Assembly (NCBI GenBank): GCA_018606805.1
Contig: JAGYWI010000023.1
Location: 1-49,502, forward strand
DNA length: 49,502 nt
Source of the DNA: Candidatus Magnetomicrobium cryptolimnococcus
Lineage (GTDB): Bacteria; Nitrospirota; Thermodesulfovibrionia; Thermodesulfovibrionales; Magnetobacteriaceae
Direction: 5' to 3'
The notes below the pieces were generated by a model. It did not search any database and was not told the origin of the DNA. It saw only the letters and a list, made by a program, of their open reading frames with translations. Below, piece by piece: positions 1 to 8,687 of this stretch (positions are counted from its first letter, which is position 1; every line of letters starts with the position of its first letter). The translations under genes and the position numbers were made by a program.

Positions 1-208
1 GTCTCAATGCCATTAAGTTAAGAAAAATTGAGTTAGACTATAGCAAACGTAGTAAGGATAACTAAAGAGATAGCAGGCCAAAAGTTTTAGGAGGTGCGCC
101 TCCGCACCCTTTTTGTCAAAAGGGTTTCCCCCCGCATCCTCATTTTTTTCTTTTGCCTAAAAGGGTTTTTCCACGTCATCTTTTTCTTTAACTTAATGGC
201 ATTGAGAC
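1..208. repeat. MITE-like element with 21-bp terminal inverted repeats
   Basis: The 21 bases at 1-21 (gtctcaatgccattaagtta plus a) are the exact reverse complement of 188-208. The interior has no ORF. It holds a small G+C-rich palindrome (ggtgcgcctccgcacc, near 93-108) and pyrimidine-rich runs. The same interior and ends occur in opposite orientation at 44921-45078, so this is a dispersed family and not a local hairpin. The left end coincides with the window edge, so a target duplication cannot be checked. A non-autonomous transposable element is the simplest reading; no transposase lies in the window. Confidence 0.75.
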
Positions 209-283
209 AGATTAATTTAATTGTAGCTTTAGAAGTTAGTTTATGTTTATAATATTGTAAAAATTTGGGGGAAACGGTTTATT

Positions 284-1099
284 GTGTTGGTATCGGTAAT
301 AGTTACGACTAAAAATGAAGAAAAAAACATTAAAAATGCCCTCGACTCAATCAAAGCGCAGACGTATCCCAAGGCAAACATACAAATCATTGTTGTTGAT
401 AACAATTCTACTGATAAAACCAAAGAAATAGCGCATGCCTATACGGATATGGTGTTTAATCTTGGACCGGAGCGTTCAGCGCAAAGGAACTTTGGTGTGT
501 CAAAGGCTCAGGGTGAGTACTTCCTGTTTATTGATGCAGACATGATTCTTGATAAAAATGTGATAAGTGATTGTGTGCAAAAGGTGCAGGCTAATCCTAA
601 CATTGTGGGTGTGTATGTATCAGAAGTTATAATGGGTGAGAGCCTATTTAATCGGATTCGGCGCTTTGAACGCAGCTTTTATGATAAAACAGCTATTGAC
701 GGTGTGCGGTTTATAAAAAAGGCAAGTTTTGAGGCTATCGGTGGGTTTGATGAAGCCCTATTTGGCGGTGAGGACTGGGATATGGATAAAAGATTGCGAG
801 CATTAGGTAGTACTGAGTATGTGGCCTCGCCAGTGTATCATAATGAGTCGGACTTAACGCTAATCAAATATTTAGCAAAGAAGGACTACTATATAAAGAG
901 CTTGGATGAGTATATAGCCAAGTGGGGGGCAGATGATATAGATGTTAAGAGACAGTTTAGCCCATATTACAGATTTTTAGTTGTATTTTTAGAAGATGGC
1001 AAGTGGAAACGGTTTATAACTTTGCCACATTTAGCCATTGGAATATACTTTATTAAGTTTTTGGTGGGCATTAGGTTTTTACTTAGAAAAAAGGGTTAA
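284..1099 (+). CDS. Family 2 glycosyltransferase (GT-A fold)
   Basis: The 271-residue protein begins at a GTG, with a G-rich ribosome site (tgggggaaac) just upstream. The N-terminus LVSVIVTTKNEEKNI is the classic start of GT2 enzymes. The DAD motif at residues 84-86 would bind the metal and nucleotide-sugar, and GGEDWDMD (about residues 160-167) matches the acceptor-side ED motif. A C-terminal hydrophobic stretch may touch the membrane. GT2 enzymes transfer a sugar from a nucleotide donor during polysaccharide or glycolipid assembly. It is followed closely by two methyltransferases and a large membrane protein on the same strand, which points to a surface-glycan operon. Donor and acceptor cannot be told from sequence. 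Confidence 0.9.
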   Translation: MLVSVIVTTKNEEKNIKNALDSIKAQTYPKANIQIIVVDNNSTDKTKEIAHAYTDMVFNLGPERSAQRNFGVSKAQGEYFLFIDADMILDKNVISDCVQKVQANPNIVGVYVSEVIMGESLFNRIRRFERSFYDKTAIDGVRFIKKASFEAIGGFDEALFGGEDWDMDKRLRALGSTEYVASPVYHNESDLTLIKYLAKKDYYIKSLDEYIAKWGADDIDVKRQFSPYYRFLVVFLEDGKWKRFITLPHLAIGIYFIKFLVGIRFLLRKKG

Positions 1100-1112
1100 A
1101 GGTTTTATTTTT

Positions 1113-1826
1113 ATGAAGGCTATGTTAAATAAGATGTTTGATAGTGCCATGGCTATGAATAAGGCTAATATTCTTAGCCTTGTGGATTCTCCCAATAATA
1201 GTCAGTGTGCGTTTTTAGACCTTGGCTGTGATGACGGGGCATGGACTATGGAGGTTGCTAAGAAAATAGCAACAAATGACGTTACGGGGCTTGACATTGT
1301 TAATGAACGTATTGAAAAGGCTAAGGCTAACGGTGTAAATGCCATAAAAGGAAATTTAAACGAACCTCTACCTTTTGCAGATGAGGCCTTTCATGTGATA
1401 CATGCAAATCAGGTTATTGAGCATGTGGCTAACATAGACCTTTTTGTATCAGAAGTACGCAGGGTTTTAAAACCGGGCGGATACGTTTTAATTAGTACGG
1501 AAAACGGCAGTAGTTGGCATAACCTATTTGCAGCCCTTATGGGCTGGCAGATGTTTTCCCTAACAAATGTCTCTAATAAGCTCTCTGGCATTGGAAACCC
1601 TCTGGCTCTCCACAGAAAGGAAAGCGACTTTATAACCCTTTCATCGTGGACGCATAAGACAATATTCAACTATCTTGGTTTAAAGGAATTGTTTGAAGTG
1701 TACGGTTTTGAAAAGATAAGCATAAAGGGGGCTGGCTATTATCCACTGCCGGCAGTTTTGGGTAATTTTGACGTTCGTCATGCTCACTTTATTACCTTAA
1801 AGGGGTATAAGGGTGGTTTAGAATAA
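1113..1826 (+). CDS. SAM-dependent methyltransferase (Methyltransf_11 type)
   Basis: I start this 237-residue protein at ATG 1113 (MKAMLNKMFDSAM). An ATG 75 bases upstream in the same frame would overlap the glycosyltransferase and give an atypical hydrophobic leader, while 1113 has an aaagg site about 10 bases ahead. Motif I is LDLGCDDGAWT, the acidic residue after beta-2 is in VTGLDIVNE, and VRRVLKPGGYVLIST is the post-motif signature of class I methyltransferases. It is likely to methylate a sugar, lipid or small metabolite in the neighbouring glycan pathway; the substrate is unknown. Its stop overlaps the next start as TAATG, so the two are translationally coupled. Confidence 0.88.
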   Translation: MKAMLNKMFDSAMAMNKANILSLVDSPNNSQCAFLDLGCDDGAWTMEVAKKIATNDVTGLDIVNERIEKAKANGVNAIKGNLNEPLPFADEAFHVIHANQVIEHVANIDLFVSEVRRVLKPGGYVLISTENGSSWHNLFAALMGWQMFSLTNVSNKLSGIGNPLALHRKESDFITLSSWTHKTIFNYLGLKELFEVYGFEKISIKGAGYYPLPAVLGNFDVRHAHFITLKGYKGGLE

Positions 1827-2563
1827 TGCTATCACAAAATGGTCATTATTATAAGGGTAAGGAAAAGATATTTATACCAGTAATAGAGGCAGTTCTAAAT
1901 AGCAGGAAGAGGAGTTTTCGCCTAATAGATGTTGGCTGTGGCGATGGTTACCTTTTAAGGCTGCTTTATAAAATACTAAAAAAGGATAAACGATTTGATA
2001 TTGACTCAATAGAGCTGGTCGGTATAGATAGATATGATGGTTACACTGAGTGTTTTAATCCCGCATTAGACGGTAACGAGAAGATACGCTTTCACGTTGA
2101 CGACCTATTTAACGTTGATAGCATATATGGTGCACAGTATTTTGACTTCGTTATTTCAGTGGAAGTCCTTGAGCATGTTGTAGAGACGGATGTATTTATT
2201 AAAAAGCTCAAGCACATTATGAAGCCATCAGGCAGGCTTATGTTAACAACGCCAAATCTTGCTTCTTATCATGGGCGGTTTTCACTTTTTTTTGGATTTA
2301 CTCCACTGGTTACTGAAGTTAGTAACGAGTGCGGGTCTTTTGGCAAGGGCTTTTTAAATAAATTCTACAGTGGCAACTCCACAGAGACGGTTTTTCATGT
2401 CCGGGTGTTTACTTACCGGGCTTTGCTTGAGTTTTTACCTTACCATAGGTTTAATATATTAAGCGTACGGGGGCTTGATTATAAAGTGCCATGGTTTTGG
2501 AAGAAGTTGCCATCTCTATCGCCAATTTTGTTTCTAGTTTGCGAACATTCCGCTACAGTTTAA
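1826..2563 (+). CDS. SAM-dependent methyltransferase
   Basis: This 245-residue protein is a second class I methyltransferase, only distantly similar to its upstream neighbour. Motif I is IDVGCGDGYLLRLL, the SAM-ribose acidic region is VGIDRYDG, VISVEVLEHV is motif II, and MKPSGRLMLTTPN is the strand-5 signature. The ATG overlaps the previous stop by one base (TAATG), which implies coupled translation. The next gene begins three bases after its stop. Paired methyltransferases beside a GT2 and a membrane transferase suit modification of a surface polysaccharide or lipid carrier. The substrate cannot be named. Confidence 0.87.
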   Translation: MLSQNGHYYKGKEKIFIPVIEAVLNSRKRSFRLIDVGCGDGYLLRLLYKILKKDKRFDIDSIELVGIDRYDGYTECFNPALDGNEKIRFHVDDLFNVDSIYGAQYFDFVISVEVLEHVVETDVFIKKLKHIMKPSGRLMLTTPNLASYHGRFSLFFGFTPLVTEVSNECGSFGKGFLNKFYSGNSTETVFHVRVFTYRALLEFLPYHRFNILSVRGLDYKVPWFWKKLPSLSPILFLVCEHSATV

Positions 2564-2566
2564 ATA

Positions 2567-5251
2567 ATGAAAAAAAAGTTAGTCATATTATTAATTTCGC
2601 AAATAATTATCTTTTATGCAGCATATGTCAACCAATTTCCAGAGGGGTATTTCTTTACAGGCGGTGATTGTGTCCAGTATTTTAATTTTGAACGGGTTTT
2701 TGCAGCCTTTAAATATACATGGTTTGACCTCACCGATGGTAATGGACTAGCGCTTCAATACTTTTCTTATAATATATATTATTACTTTTTTGATTTTCTA
2801 AGTAAATTGTTTTTTCCGTCATATTCTGAACAGGGGTTTTTGTATTTCTACTTGTTTTTTATGTCTTCATTTTGGAGTTTTTTTATATCTGTCTCGTTTT
2901 TTGCAAAAGGTGTAGAAACCATAGATAGGGTTATTTTTTCTTTCCTTTATACATTTAATTTGTATACGTTGTCGCTTTTTTGCTACACATGGGGCTACAC
3001 ACCATTTGCACTATCCTATGTAACATTTCCAATAATCATGGGCTGTACCTACAGGTTTTTTCTTGATACGGAGCGGGTAAATGTAAAAGTGTTGTGGATA
3101 CTATCAATAGCCTGTTTTTTGCAAAATATCCCAAACGGTAATCTACCTTTTTTTATATCGTTAAATTTGTTTGTCTTTTGCTTTATTGTCCTTATCTTTT
3201 TGTTTAACTATCGGTCTTTAAAAATCTCTACCTTCGTAAAACACCTATTTTTGTTCTATACAGTGTTTATCTTATGTATGTTATGGTCGGTGCTGCCGCA
3301 AATACCGGAGATGATTTATCTGATAAAAGATTTTAAGGCAAGTAGCTCGTATTTTGACCTTAAGGCATGGGTTTTATGGCTTTCTGTGCCATTTTCAGAC
3401 CTTTTTTTCTTAACACAAAATATTGCAAATTTTGCAGACAAGGTATCTTCTTTAGTTTATTTTAGTATAGTATTTTTTCTTGTGCCATTTCTAATCTTTC
3501 TTATAAGAAAAACTAGTAAAACAGCCATTATATTTTGTCTTTTACTCATATTTAATATATTTCTTACAAATAAGGGAAAGGGGATTTTAGATAAAGACAC
3601 AATATGGTTTATATTCAATAACCCGGTGTTGTCATCTATAAGGAATTATGAAAAAACATTGATATTTTTCCCATTTATCCTTCTTATGTTTACATTTACT
3701 AACTTGGGCAGCGATATTAAAAAGTATAGATGGACGTTGTTGGTAATGCTTTTTTGTACATTTATAAGCGTGTACCCGTTTTTTAGTGGTGGCATCTTGG
3801 AAAAACATGCCTTTGTGCTTGATGATGTAAAGAAAAACTATAAGACATCGGAATACTCCTACCTTGTTAAAATGCCAACTGAGTATTTGGAACTTGCCCA
3901 GAATATGAACTTACAGCGAGGGGATTTTAAGCTACTTTCAGCCCCATATAGTGTAATCAACTCTTTTTCATGGGTGAACTACCCAAAGTGGAAGGTCGTA
4001 AGCCTCGACCCAACACTACAGTTATTTAACAACCCCATAGTACAGATGAATGCCCCGCTTGCCTTTGGCAATTGGGTTTATGGTGAGCTTTGGAATAAAC
4101 AAGAAAAAACGCAGTCCCTGTGGCTTTTAGAGTTAGCTTCGCTTATGAACGTTAACTATATCATTTACCATAAGGATGTTAGGGTAGATTTTTATAAAAA
4201 GACTAAAGCTAAGATGTATTACTATGAAAGTATAAAGCAGATAAACAAATTGCAAGAAAACGATTATTTTATTTTATATGAGATTAACAACGTGTTGCCA
4301 CGTATATATAGTGCAAAGACAGTGCTTATTAGTGATAAAGATAAAGAGCTGCTACCACAGATTCTTTTAATAGATACACCCCAACAAAGTGCTGTATTTT
4401 TTGAAGAACATAATAATAATAAGACACCATATGTAAAAAACATAACTGGAAAAGTAAAGAAATCCATACTTTATTATAATGATAATGAGCAAAGTGATAC
4501 ATACAATTATACTTCACTTTATGAGTACAACATAGCCTCCCCCCCAATTATTGAATATAAGAGGATAAATCCTGCTAAGTATAGGGTAAAACTGCACTTT
4601 GTTAAAGGTGCCTTTCCACTGGTTTTTTCCGATACCTATAGAACTGCATGGGAGTTATCGTATATTACTACAAAACAACAAAAGATAAGTCATGACAATA
4701 TCCAATTACTTAAAAATGGATATAAACTGCTCAATGGCAATGCCAAGAATCAGGCTACCCTTGATGAGGTACTAATGTATATAGATAAGGGGCTTTTAAG
4801 CACTATAGGTGATGGAGATGAAATAACTAAAATACAGAAAAAATGGCTTAATCAAAAACAAGTTTCTGTCAACAAAGAAACATATTATTATGATTTTATA
4901 TCCAAGGAGCTAAGCGGTACTATCCAAAACAATAATATGGTAAATGGCAATCTATTTGAAACCTTGTTTTGCGGTAGTGTATTTAATAATTCTTGCTTAA
5001 AAATCAATTCTAAAAACCATTTAAAGGCAAACGGGTTTTCAAACGCGTGGCTGATAGAGCCTGATGATATTTGTAAAGGTGACAGCACATTTTGTATCAA
5101 AAATGCTGATGGCTCTTATGATATGGAATTGATATTAGAATATTCCCCTCAAAAATTATACTACATTACCTTTATTATAAGTATTGCAACTGTATTGGTT
5201 GCGTTAGGTTTTTATGTAAAAAGTAAAAGGATGCGGGGGATAACAAGCTAA
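2567..5251 (+). CDS. Large multi-pass membrane protein, GT-C/YfhO-like
   Basis: The 894-residue protein has an N-terminal half (about residues 1-410) made of roughly ten or more hydrophobic helices. A large soluble, probably periplasmic region follows, and a last transmembrane helix (about 870-888) ends in KSKRMRG. The first loop after helix 1 carries GGDCVQYFN, with an acidic residue at 34; an acidic residue there is typical of polyprenyl-phosphate-dependent GT-C transferases. The ATG follows the methyltransferase stop by three bases and has no clear ribosome site, so coupling is likely. The best reading is a lipid-linked-sugar transferase of the operon. The family is not recognised exactly; YfhO-like proteins have a similar layout. 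Confidence 0.6.
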   Translation: MKKKLVILLISQIIIFYAAYVNQFPEGYFFTGGDCVQYFNFERVFAAFKYTWFDLTDGNGLALQYFSYNIYYYFFDFLSKLFFPSYSEQGFLYFYLFFMSSFWSFFISVSFFAKGVETIDRVIFSFLYTFNLYTLSLFCYTWGYTPFALSYVTFPIIMGCTYRFFLDTERVNVKVLWILSIACFLQNIPNGNLPFFISLNLFVFCFIVLIFLFNYRSLKISTFVKHLFLFYTVFILCMLWSVLPQIPEMIYLIKDFKASSSYFDLKAWVLWLSVPFSDLFFLTQNIANFADKVSSLVYFSIVFFLVPFLIFLIRKTSKTAIIFCLLLIFNIFLTNKGKGILDKDTIWFIFNNPVLSSIRNYEKTLIFFPFILLMFTFTNLGSDIKKYRWTLLVMLFCTFISVYPFFSGGILEKHAFVLDDVKKNYKTSEYSYLVKMPTEYLELAQNMNLQRGDFKLLSAPYSVINSFSWVNYPKWKVVSLDPTLQLFNNPIVQMNAPLAFGNWVYGELWNKQEKTQSLWLLELASLMNVNYIIYHKDVRVDFYKKTKAKMYYYESIKQINKLQENDYFILYEINNVLPRIYSAKTVLISDKDKELLPQILLIDTPQQSAVFFEEHNNNKTPYVKNITGKVKKSILYYNDNEQSDTYNYTSLYEYNIASPPIIEYKRINPAKYRVKLHFVKGAFPLVFSDTYRTAWELSYITTKQQKISHDNIQLLKNGYKLLNGNAKNQATLDEVLMYIDKGLLSTIGDGDEITKIQKKWLNQKQVSVNKETYYYDFISKELSGTIQNNNMVNGNLFETLFCGSVFNNSCLKINSKNHLKANGFSNAWLIEPDDICKGDSTFCIKNADGSYDMELILEYSPQKLYYITFIISIATVLVALGFYVKSKRMRGITS

Positions 5252-5254
5252 AAA

Positions 5255-5430
5255 TTTTAGGAAAGGACATGTAGGGGCGCCTCCCTGTGGTGCGGGGGAC
5301 AACAGGGAGGTATGCTGCCGCACCAGGGAGGTGCGCCTTCGCACCCCTTTTGCCTAAAAGGATATTCCCCCGCTCTTTTCTTCCCTTTATCTTCTATTTC
5401 TTTTCTGCTTTCTATCTTTAATGGCTATCT
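5255..5430. repeat. Degenerate copy of the dispersed palindromic repeat
   Basis: This stretch shares aaattttaggaaaggac, ggaggtgcgccttcgcaccc and ttttgcctaaaagg-type blocks with the elements at 1-208 and 44866-45078. It lacks clean terminal inverted repeats. It sits between convergent genes (membrane protein + and peroxiredoxin -), so its hairpins could also end transcription from both sides. Confidence 0.55.
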
Positions 5431-5431
5431 C

Positions 5432-6061
5432 TTAATGGAGGGCTTCATACACCTTACCAACAAGATCGGCGCTCGGCTTTAAGGTCTTATCACCTTCCTT
5501 AGCCCATTTTGCAGGACAGGCCTCATCACCATGTTTTGATAGATAAATATTAGCCTTCAGTTTTCTGATAATTTCATCAACGTTTCTGCCCATATTGTAA
5601 AAGTTAATTTCCGAGTTCAACAAAACCCCGTCAGCACTTATAATGAATGTACCTCTTAAATCTAGCCCACTACACTCATTATACACACCAAACATCCTTG
5701 AAACTGCGGCTGTTCTATCAGCACCCATCAAATATTTAACTTTTTTAAGTGATTGTTCATCTTTATGCCATGCCAAGTGTGTGAACTTCGTATCCGTACT
5801 TACCGTAATGAGTTCAGCACCTAAAGACTTTATTTCGTCGTATTTATCGGCAAGCGCTTCAAACTCAGTGGCACACACAAATGTAAAGTCAGCAGGATAG
5901 AAAAACAGTATTGTCCACTTACCATCTGCCTTCAATTTTTCTAAGGAGATTTCACCAAAGCCACCACTGGACGGCTCATATGTATCCAGTTTAAAATCAG
6001 GCACAGTATCACCGACCCTCAAACCACAACAAATACTCTGCATTGTTATCTCTTCACCCAT
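5432..6061 (-). CDS. 2-Cys peroxiredoxin (AhpC/Prx1 type)
   Basis: The 209-residue peroxidase has a peroxidatic cysteine at 63 in FTFVCATE and a resolving cysteine at 182 in EACPAKW, with the active-site arginine in LDLRGTF. The length is normal for the Prx1/AhpC class. It reduces hydrogen peroxide and organic peroxides in the cytoplasm. The ATG at 6061 has a strong GGAGGA eight bases upstream. No AhpF or thioredoxin reductase is adjacent; the neighbouring rubredoxin-like proteins are candidate reductants, which is inference. It is the last gene of the oxygen-stress island headed by the PerR-type regulator. Confidence 0.93.
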   Translation of the reverse strand: MGEEITMQSICCGLRVGDTVPDFKLDTYEPSSGGFGEISLEKLKADGKWTILFFYPADFTFVCATEFEALADKYDEIKSLGAELITVSTDTKFTHLAWHKDEQSLKKVKYLMGADRTAAVSRMFGVYNECSGLDLRGTFIISADGVLLNSEINFYNMGRNVDEIIRKLKANIYLSKHGDEACPAKWAKEGDKTLKPSADLVGKVYEALH

Positions 6062-6189
6062 AGATTCCTCCTTTATATTTTTTTTAAGACTCTTACGAGG
6101 TCTCTTTTTATTTCCACGTATAGTATTATCTCATAAATAAACGGCAAAAAACAACTCATGCCTCCTTACAAAACTATGCCTCTGCAAAA

Positions 6190-6318
6190 CTATGCCTCCT
6201 CGAAGGCTTCCTTAGGAGCATTACAAATAGGACATGTAAAATCATCCCCAACTTCACTAAACGGTTTCCCTTCCTTATTCTCGTCATATATCCAACCACA
6301 CACCGTGCATCTGTACAT
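6190..6318 (-). CDS. Small rubredoxin-like Cys4 protein (42 aa)
   Basis: A short gene reads MYRCTVCGWIYDENKEGKPF at its start and ends with FTCPICNAPKEAFEEA. The two pairs CTVC (4-7) and CPIC (29-32) form a rubredoxin-type iron site, as in rubrerythrin tails, but the domain is shorter than classical rubredoxin (about 52 residues). A GGAGGG site lies about nine bases before the ATG. It sits between the flavodiiron protein and the peroxiredoxin on the same strand, so a role as electron carrier to either enzyme is plausible. Confidence 0.85.
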   Translation of the reverse strand: MYRCTVCGWIYDENKEGKPFSEVGDDFTCPICNAPKEAFEEA

Positions 6319-6358
6319 ACTATAAACCCTCCTTATTATTAATTATTATTTTAGGTAC

Positions 6359-7609
6359 CTATGAGAGTCCCACTTTGAGAGCCCCACTTTTTTGGTATCT
6401 ATTGTGGTACTCCTTTAGGCTTGTAGCAAAATCCTTTCCAAATTCATAACATCTTTCATCATCTTCAGGCTTGCATCTGTATTGCACCTGTATACCCGGC
6501 TCAAAGGCATCCAATCTCATATCCCTGAAGTTTTGGTACAACCACTGTACAGCCCCTCCCATCCATCCATAGCTTCCAAAGGCACCCATAAATCTATCTT
6601 TAGGGCGCAGTCCTTTCAGATGCACCATAAATTCCGCCACAGACGGGAACACCTCATTATTCAATGTAGGCGAGCCTACCAAACAGCCTCTAGCCTTCCA
6701 AAACTCTTTTATAGCAACACTCATTGGGGTTGCCCTTAATTTAATCACCTTGCAATCAACGCCACAATCCCTAATCCCACGCATTACCGGTAACGTCATC
6801 TGTTCAGTACTGTGCCACATGGTATCGTAAATTATCACTATTCGTTGATCGGCCATACCATTTGATAGGTTCATATAGGTTTCAACGGCCCGCCCCGGAT
6901 TTTTCCGCCATATAATGCCATGGTCTGGCGCTATCATATCTATATCAATCCCCATGTTTTTTATTTGCGTAAGTTTTGCTTTTATCAGTTTTCCAAATGG
7001 CATCAGTATGTTTGCATAATAATCAATTGTAGCATCATCAAGCTCCGTTATAGAGGCACACTCTATGAACTCATCGTCAAATCGCGCAGTTGTTGCCAAG
7101 TGTTGACCAAAGACATCCTGTGAAATTAGCAGTTTGGCCTCTTTCACGTACGTTACCATTGAATCAGGCCAATGGAGCATTGGTGTTTCTATAAATTTTA
7201 ATGTATACTTACCTAATTTTATTTCATCATCAGTTTTAACAGTAAGAATATTCCACCCTTCTATATCGAAAAAGCGTCCCATTCCCTCTTTACCGCGCAT
7301 CGTTGTGTATATTTTAGTATCGGCCGGTACGAGCTCCATAATTCTACCAAGAGCACCCATGTGATCATTTTCTATGTGATTTATTATAATATTTTTTATC
7401 TTAGCAGGGTCTACTATCCTTTTTATATTAGCCACTCCAACTTCCGCAAACTCACTTTTAACCGCATCAACAAGCGTTACCTCCTTATCCATAATTAAGT
7501 AATTGTTATAAGTCGTACCCTGCGGTGTTACATAACCGTGAAAATCACGTACAGCCCAATCAGCAGCCCCAACCCAAAAAATATCTGGCTTTATCTCTAT
7601 TACATTCAT
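6359..7609 (-). CDS. Flavodiiron protein (A-type flavoprotein, O2/NO reductase)
   Basis: The 416-residue protein has an N-terminal metallo-beta-lactamase-like domain and a C-terminal flavodoxin domain from about residue 255 (IVIIYDTMWHSTEQM). The diiron ligands are visible: H78, E80, D82 and H83 in HIENDHMG, H146 in HWPDSM, D165 in SQDVFGQH and H230 in APDHG. Such proteins reduce oxygen to water or NO to N2O in anaerobes, taking electrons from rubredoxin. I choose the MNVIEI start at 7609, which has a GGGAG site upstream; the ATG 36 bases further out has none. Rubredoxin-like genes on both sides support the electron route. Confidence 0.94.
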   Translation of the reverse strand: MNVIEIKPDIFWVGAADWAVRDFHGYVTPQGTTYNNYLIMDKEVTLVDAVKSEFAEVGVANIKRIVDPAKIKNIIINHIENDHMGALGRIMELVPADTKIYTTMRGKEGMGRFFDIEGWNILTVKTDDEIKLGKYTLKFIETPMLHWPDSMVTYVKEAKLLISQDVFGQHLATTARFDDEFIECASITELDDATIDYYANILMPFGKLIKAKLTQIKNMGIDIDMIAPDHGIIWRKNPGRAVETYMNLSNGMADQRIVIIYDTMWHSTEQMTLPVMRGIRDCGVDCKVIKLRATPMSVAIKEFWKARGCLVGSPTLNNEVFPSVAEFMVHLKGLRPKDRFMGAFGSYGWMGGAVQWLYQNFRDMRLDAFEPGIQVQYRCKPEDDERCYEFGKDFATSLKEYHNRYQKSGALKVGLS

Positions 7610-7804
7610 CCTTAACTCCCTACCCACAAAATATTTTTCTATCATTTTTTAAAGCAAAAAAAACTGCTGCACTATATTCATTAGCACAAAAAATAACTTT
7701 TCTTATACTGTAAGTTAAAATTAGCTATAAACAAAACTATATCAGCAAGGCTGCTGTTAAAAAACCTGAAGCTTTAGCTACGCTAAACACTTCAAATTTA
7801 CACA

Positions 7805-7963
7805 TTAGAGCTTCTTTAGAGGGGTGTTGCACTGCCTGCACGTAGGATTTTCATCATCACTCCATACCTCATTAACATACCCGCAGCTTGAACACACAAT
7901 CTCTGATGGTACTGCTTGTTTTATACTGCATGGTGGCTTTTCCTTAAACGGCGACTCGCTCAT
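7805..7963 (-). CDS. Small zinc-ribbon/rubredoxin-like protein (52 aa)
   Basis: This short ORF starts MSESPFKEKPPC and contains CSSCGYVNEVW (C24, C27) and CRQCNTPLKKL (C42, C45), so it can bind one metal through four cysteines. A GGAGGAAGG site lies just before the ATG. Its first 20 bases overlap the end of the upstream gene (stop at 7944), which implies translational coupling. It resembles a stripped rubredoxin or zinc ribbon; iron and zinc cannot be distinguished by eye. The function is unknown, and the context suggests redox or metal handling under oxygen stress. Confidence 0.75.
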   Translation of the reverse strand: MSESPFKEKPPCSIKQAVPSEIVCSSCGYVNEVWSDDENPTCRQCNTPLKKL

Positions 7964-8396
7964 GAGCCTTCCTCCATCCCTCTTTTCTTAATTTATCCAT
8001 TCTATTATTAGCCCAATGCTTAATCTCCTCAAGGTAGCGTCTTGGGTCCACTTTGGCAATAGCAAGAATCTGTTCCTTTTCTTTAAGGCTGTCTATGTGA
8101 TCCCCGGGATAAATCCCCCTCCACGAGCAATAGTCCTCATCAAATATAAGCTCTGGCGAAAGCCGTACTATTATGTCAGCGGGCAAATTTTTTGCCATTA
8201 AACGGGCGACATCCATTTCATATTCCATAATCCAACCGTTATCCTTAACCATAGTCTGCGGCTCAAAGGTTACATCCTGTGAACACCTCGGACAGTAAAG
8301 ACCTATTAAAAGCTCTGGAGGCATTATCTCATTTTTAAAATTAACACTTACCTCTTCTGCCCCACACTTACATTTAAACTTATATTCCATACACAT
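7944..8396 (-). CDS. Unknown cytoplasmic protein with N-terminal metal-binding ribbon
   Basis: I start this 150-residue protein at ATG 8396, ten bases after AAGGAGG; ATGs at 8420 and 8390 are less well placed. The N-terminus has CKCG and a later CPRC (LIGLYCPRCSQDV), which together form a likely zinc ribbon. The remainder is an acidic and then basic helical region (MDVARLMAKNLP, IKHWANNRMDKLRKEGWRK) of no family I recognise. There is no signal peptide or membrane segment. It is translationally coupled to the 52-residue ribbon protein inside the oxygen-defence island, so a redox or metal-related role is likely. This is contextual inference only. Confidence 0.7.
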   Translation of the reverse strand: MCMEYKFKCKCGAEEVSVNFKNEIMPPELLIGLYCPRCSQDVTFEPQTMVKDNGWIMEYEMDVARLMAKNLPADIIVRLSPELIFDEDYCSWRGIYPGDHIDSLKEKEQILAIAKVDPRRYLEEIKHWANNRMDKLRKEGWRKAHERVAV

Positions 8397-8495
8397 AATC
8401 CCTGCCTCCTTACCAAACAAAAAACTATATTATTTACTATGTAAATGACACCCTCCGCAATATACATATCATAACCACCTTCTGTTTGAAACCCA

Positions 8496-8681
8496 CTACA
8501 ACATCGCTGTAAATCTTGACTTACCAACCCCACACAGCGGACACACCCAACCATCTGGCAGGTCAGCAAAGACAACCCCTTTTGGGACATTTTGCTTTTT
8601 ATCGCCTTTGGCAGGATTATATATATAACCGCACATACCGCACACGTACATATCTGATTCGTTTTTTACCTCACTCACCAT
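8496..8681 (-). CDS. Rubredoxin
   Basis: The 61-residue protein has the two canonical Fe(Cys)4 loops, YVCGMCGYIYNPAKGD and WVCPLCGVGKSRF. It also has the typical aromatic residues and the FADLPDGWVCPLCG core. An N-terminal extension of about ten residues precedes the usual MYVC start; an internal ATG at that methionine is the alternative start. Rubredoxins carry single electrons, here probably to the flavodiiron protein encoded about 0.9 kb downstream. Its start lies seven bases after the stop of the RCKP-type gene, so the two are probably coupled. Confidence 0.93.
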   Translation of the reverse strand: MVSEVKNESDMYVCGMCGYIYNPAKGDKKQNVPKGVVFADLPDGWVCPLCGVGKSRFTAML

Positions 8682-8687
8682 CGGCTC

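Noticed and set aside
1038-1112. Upstream ATG for the first methyltransferase
   Set aside because: It would add 25 residues that are the out-of-frame translation of the end of the glycosyltransferase; ATG 1113 has a ribosome site.
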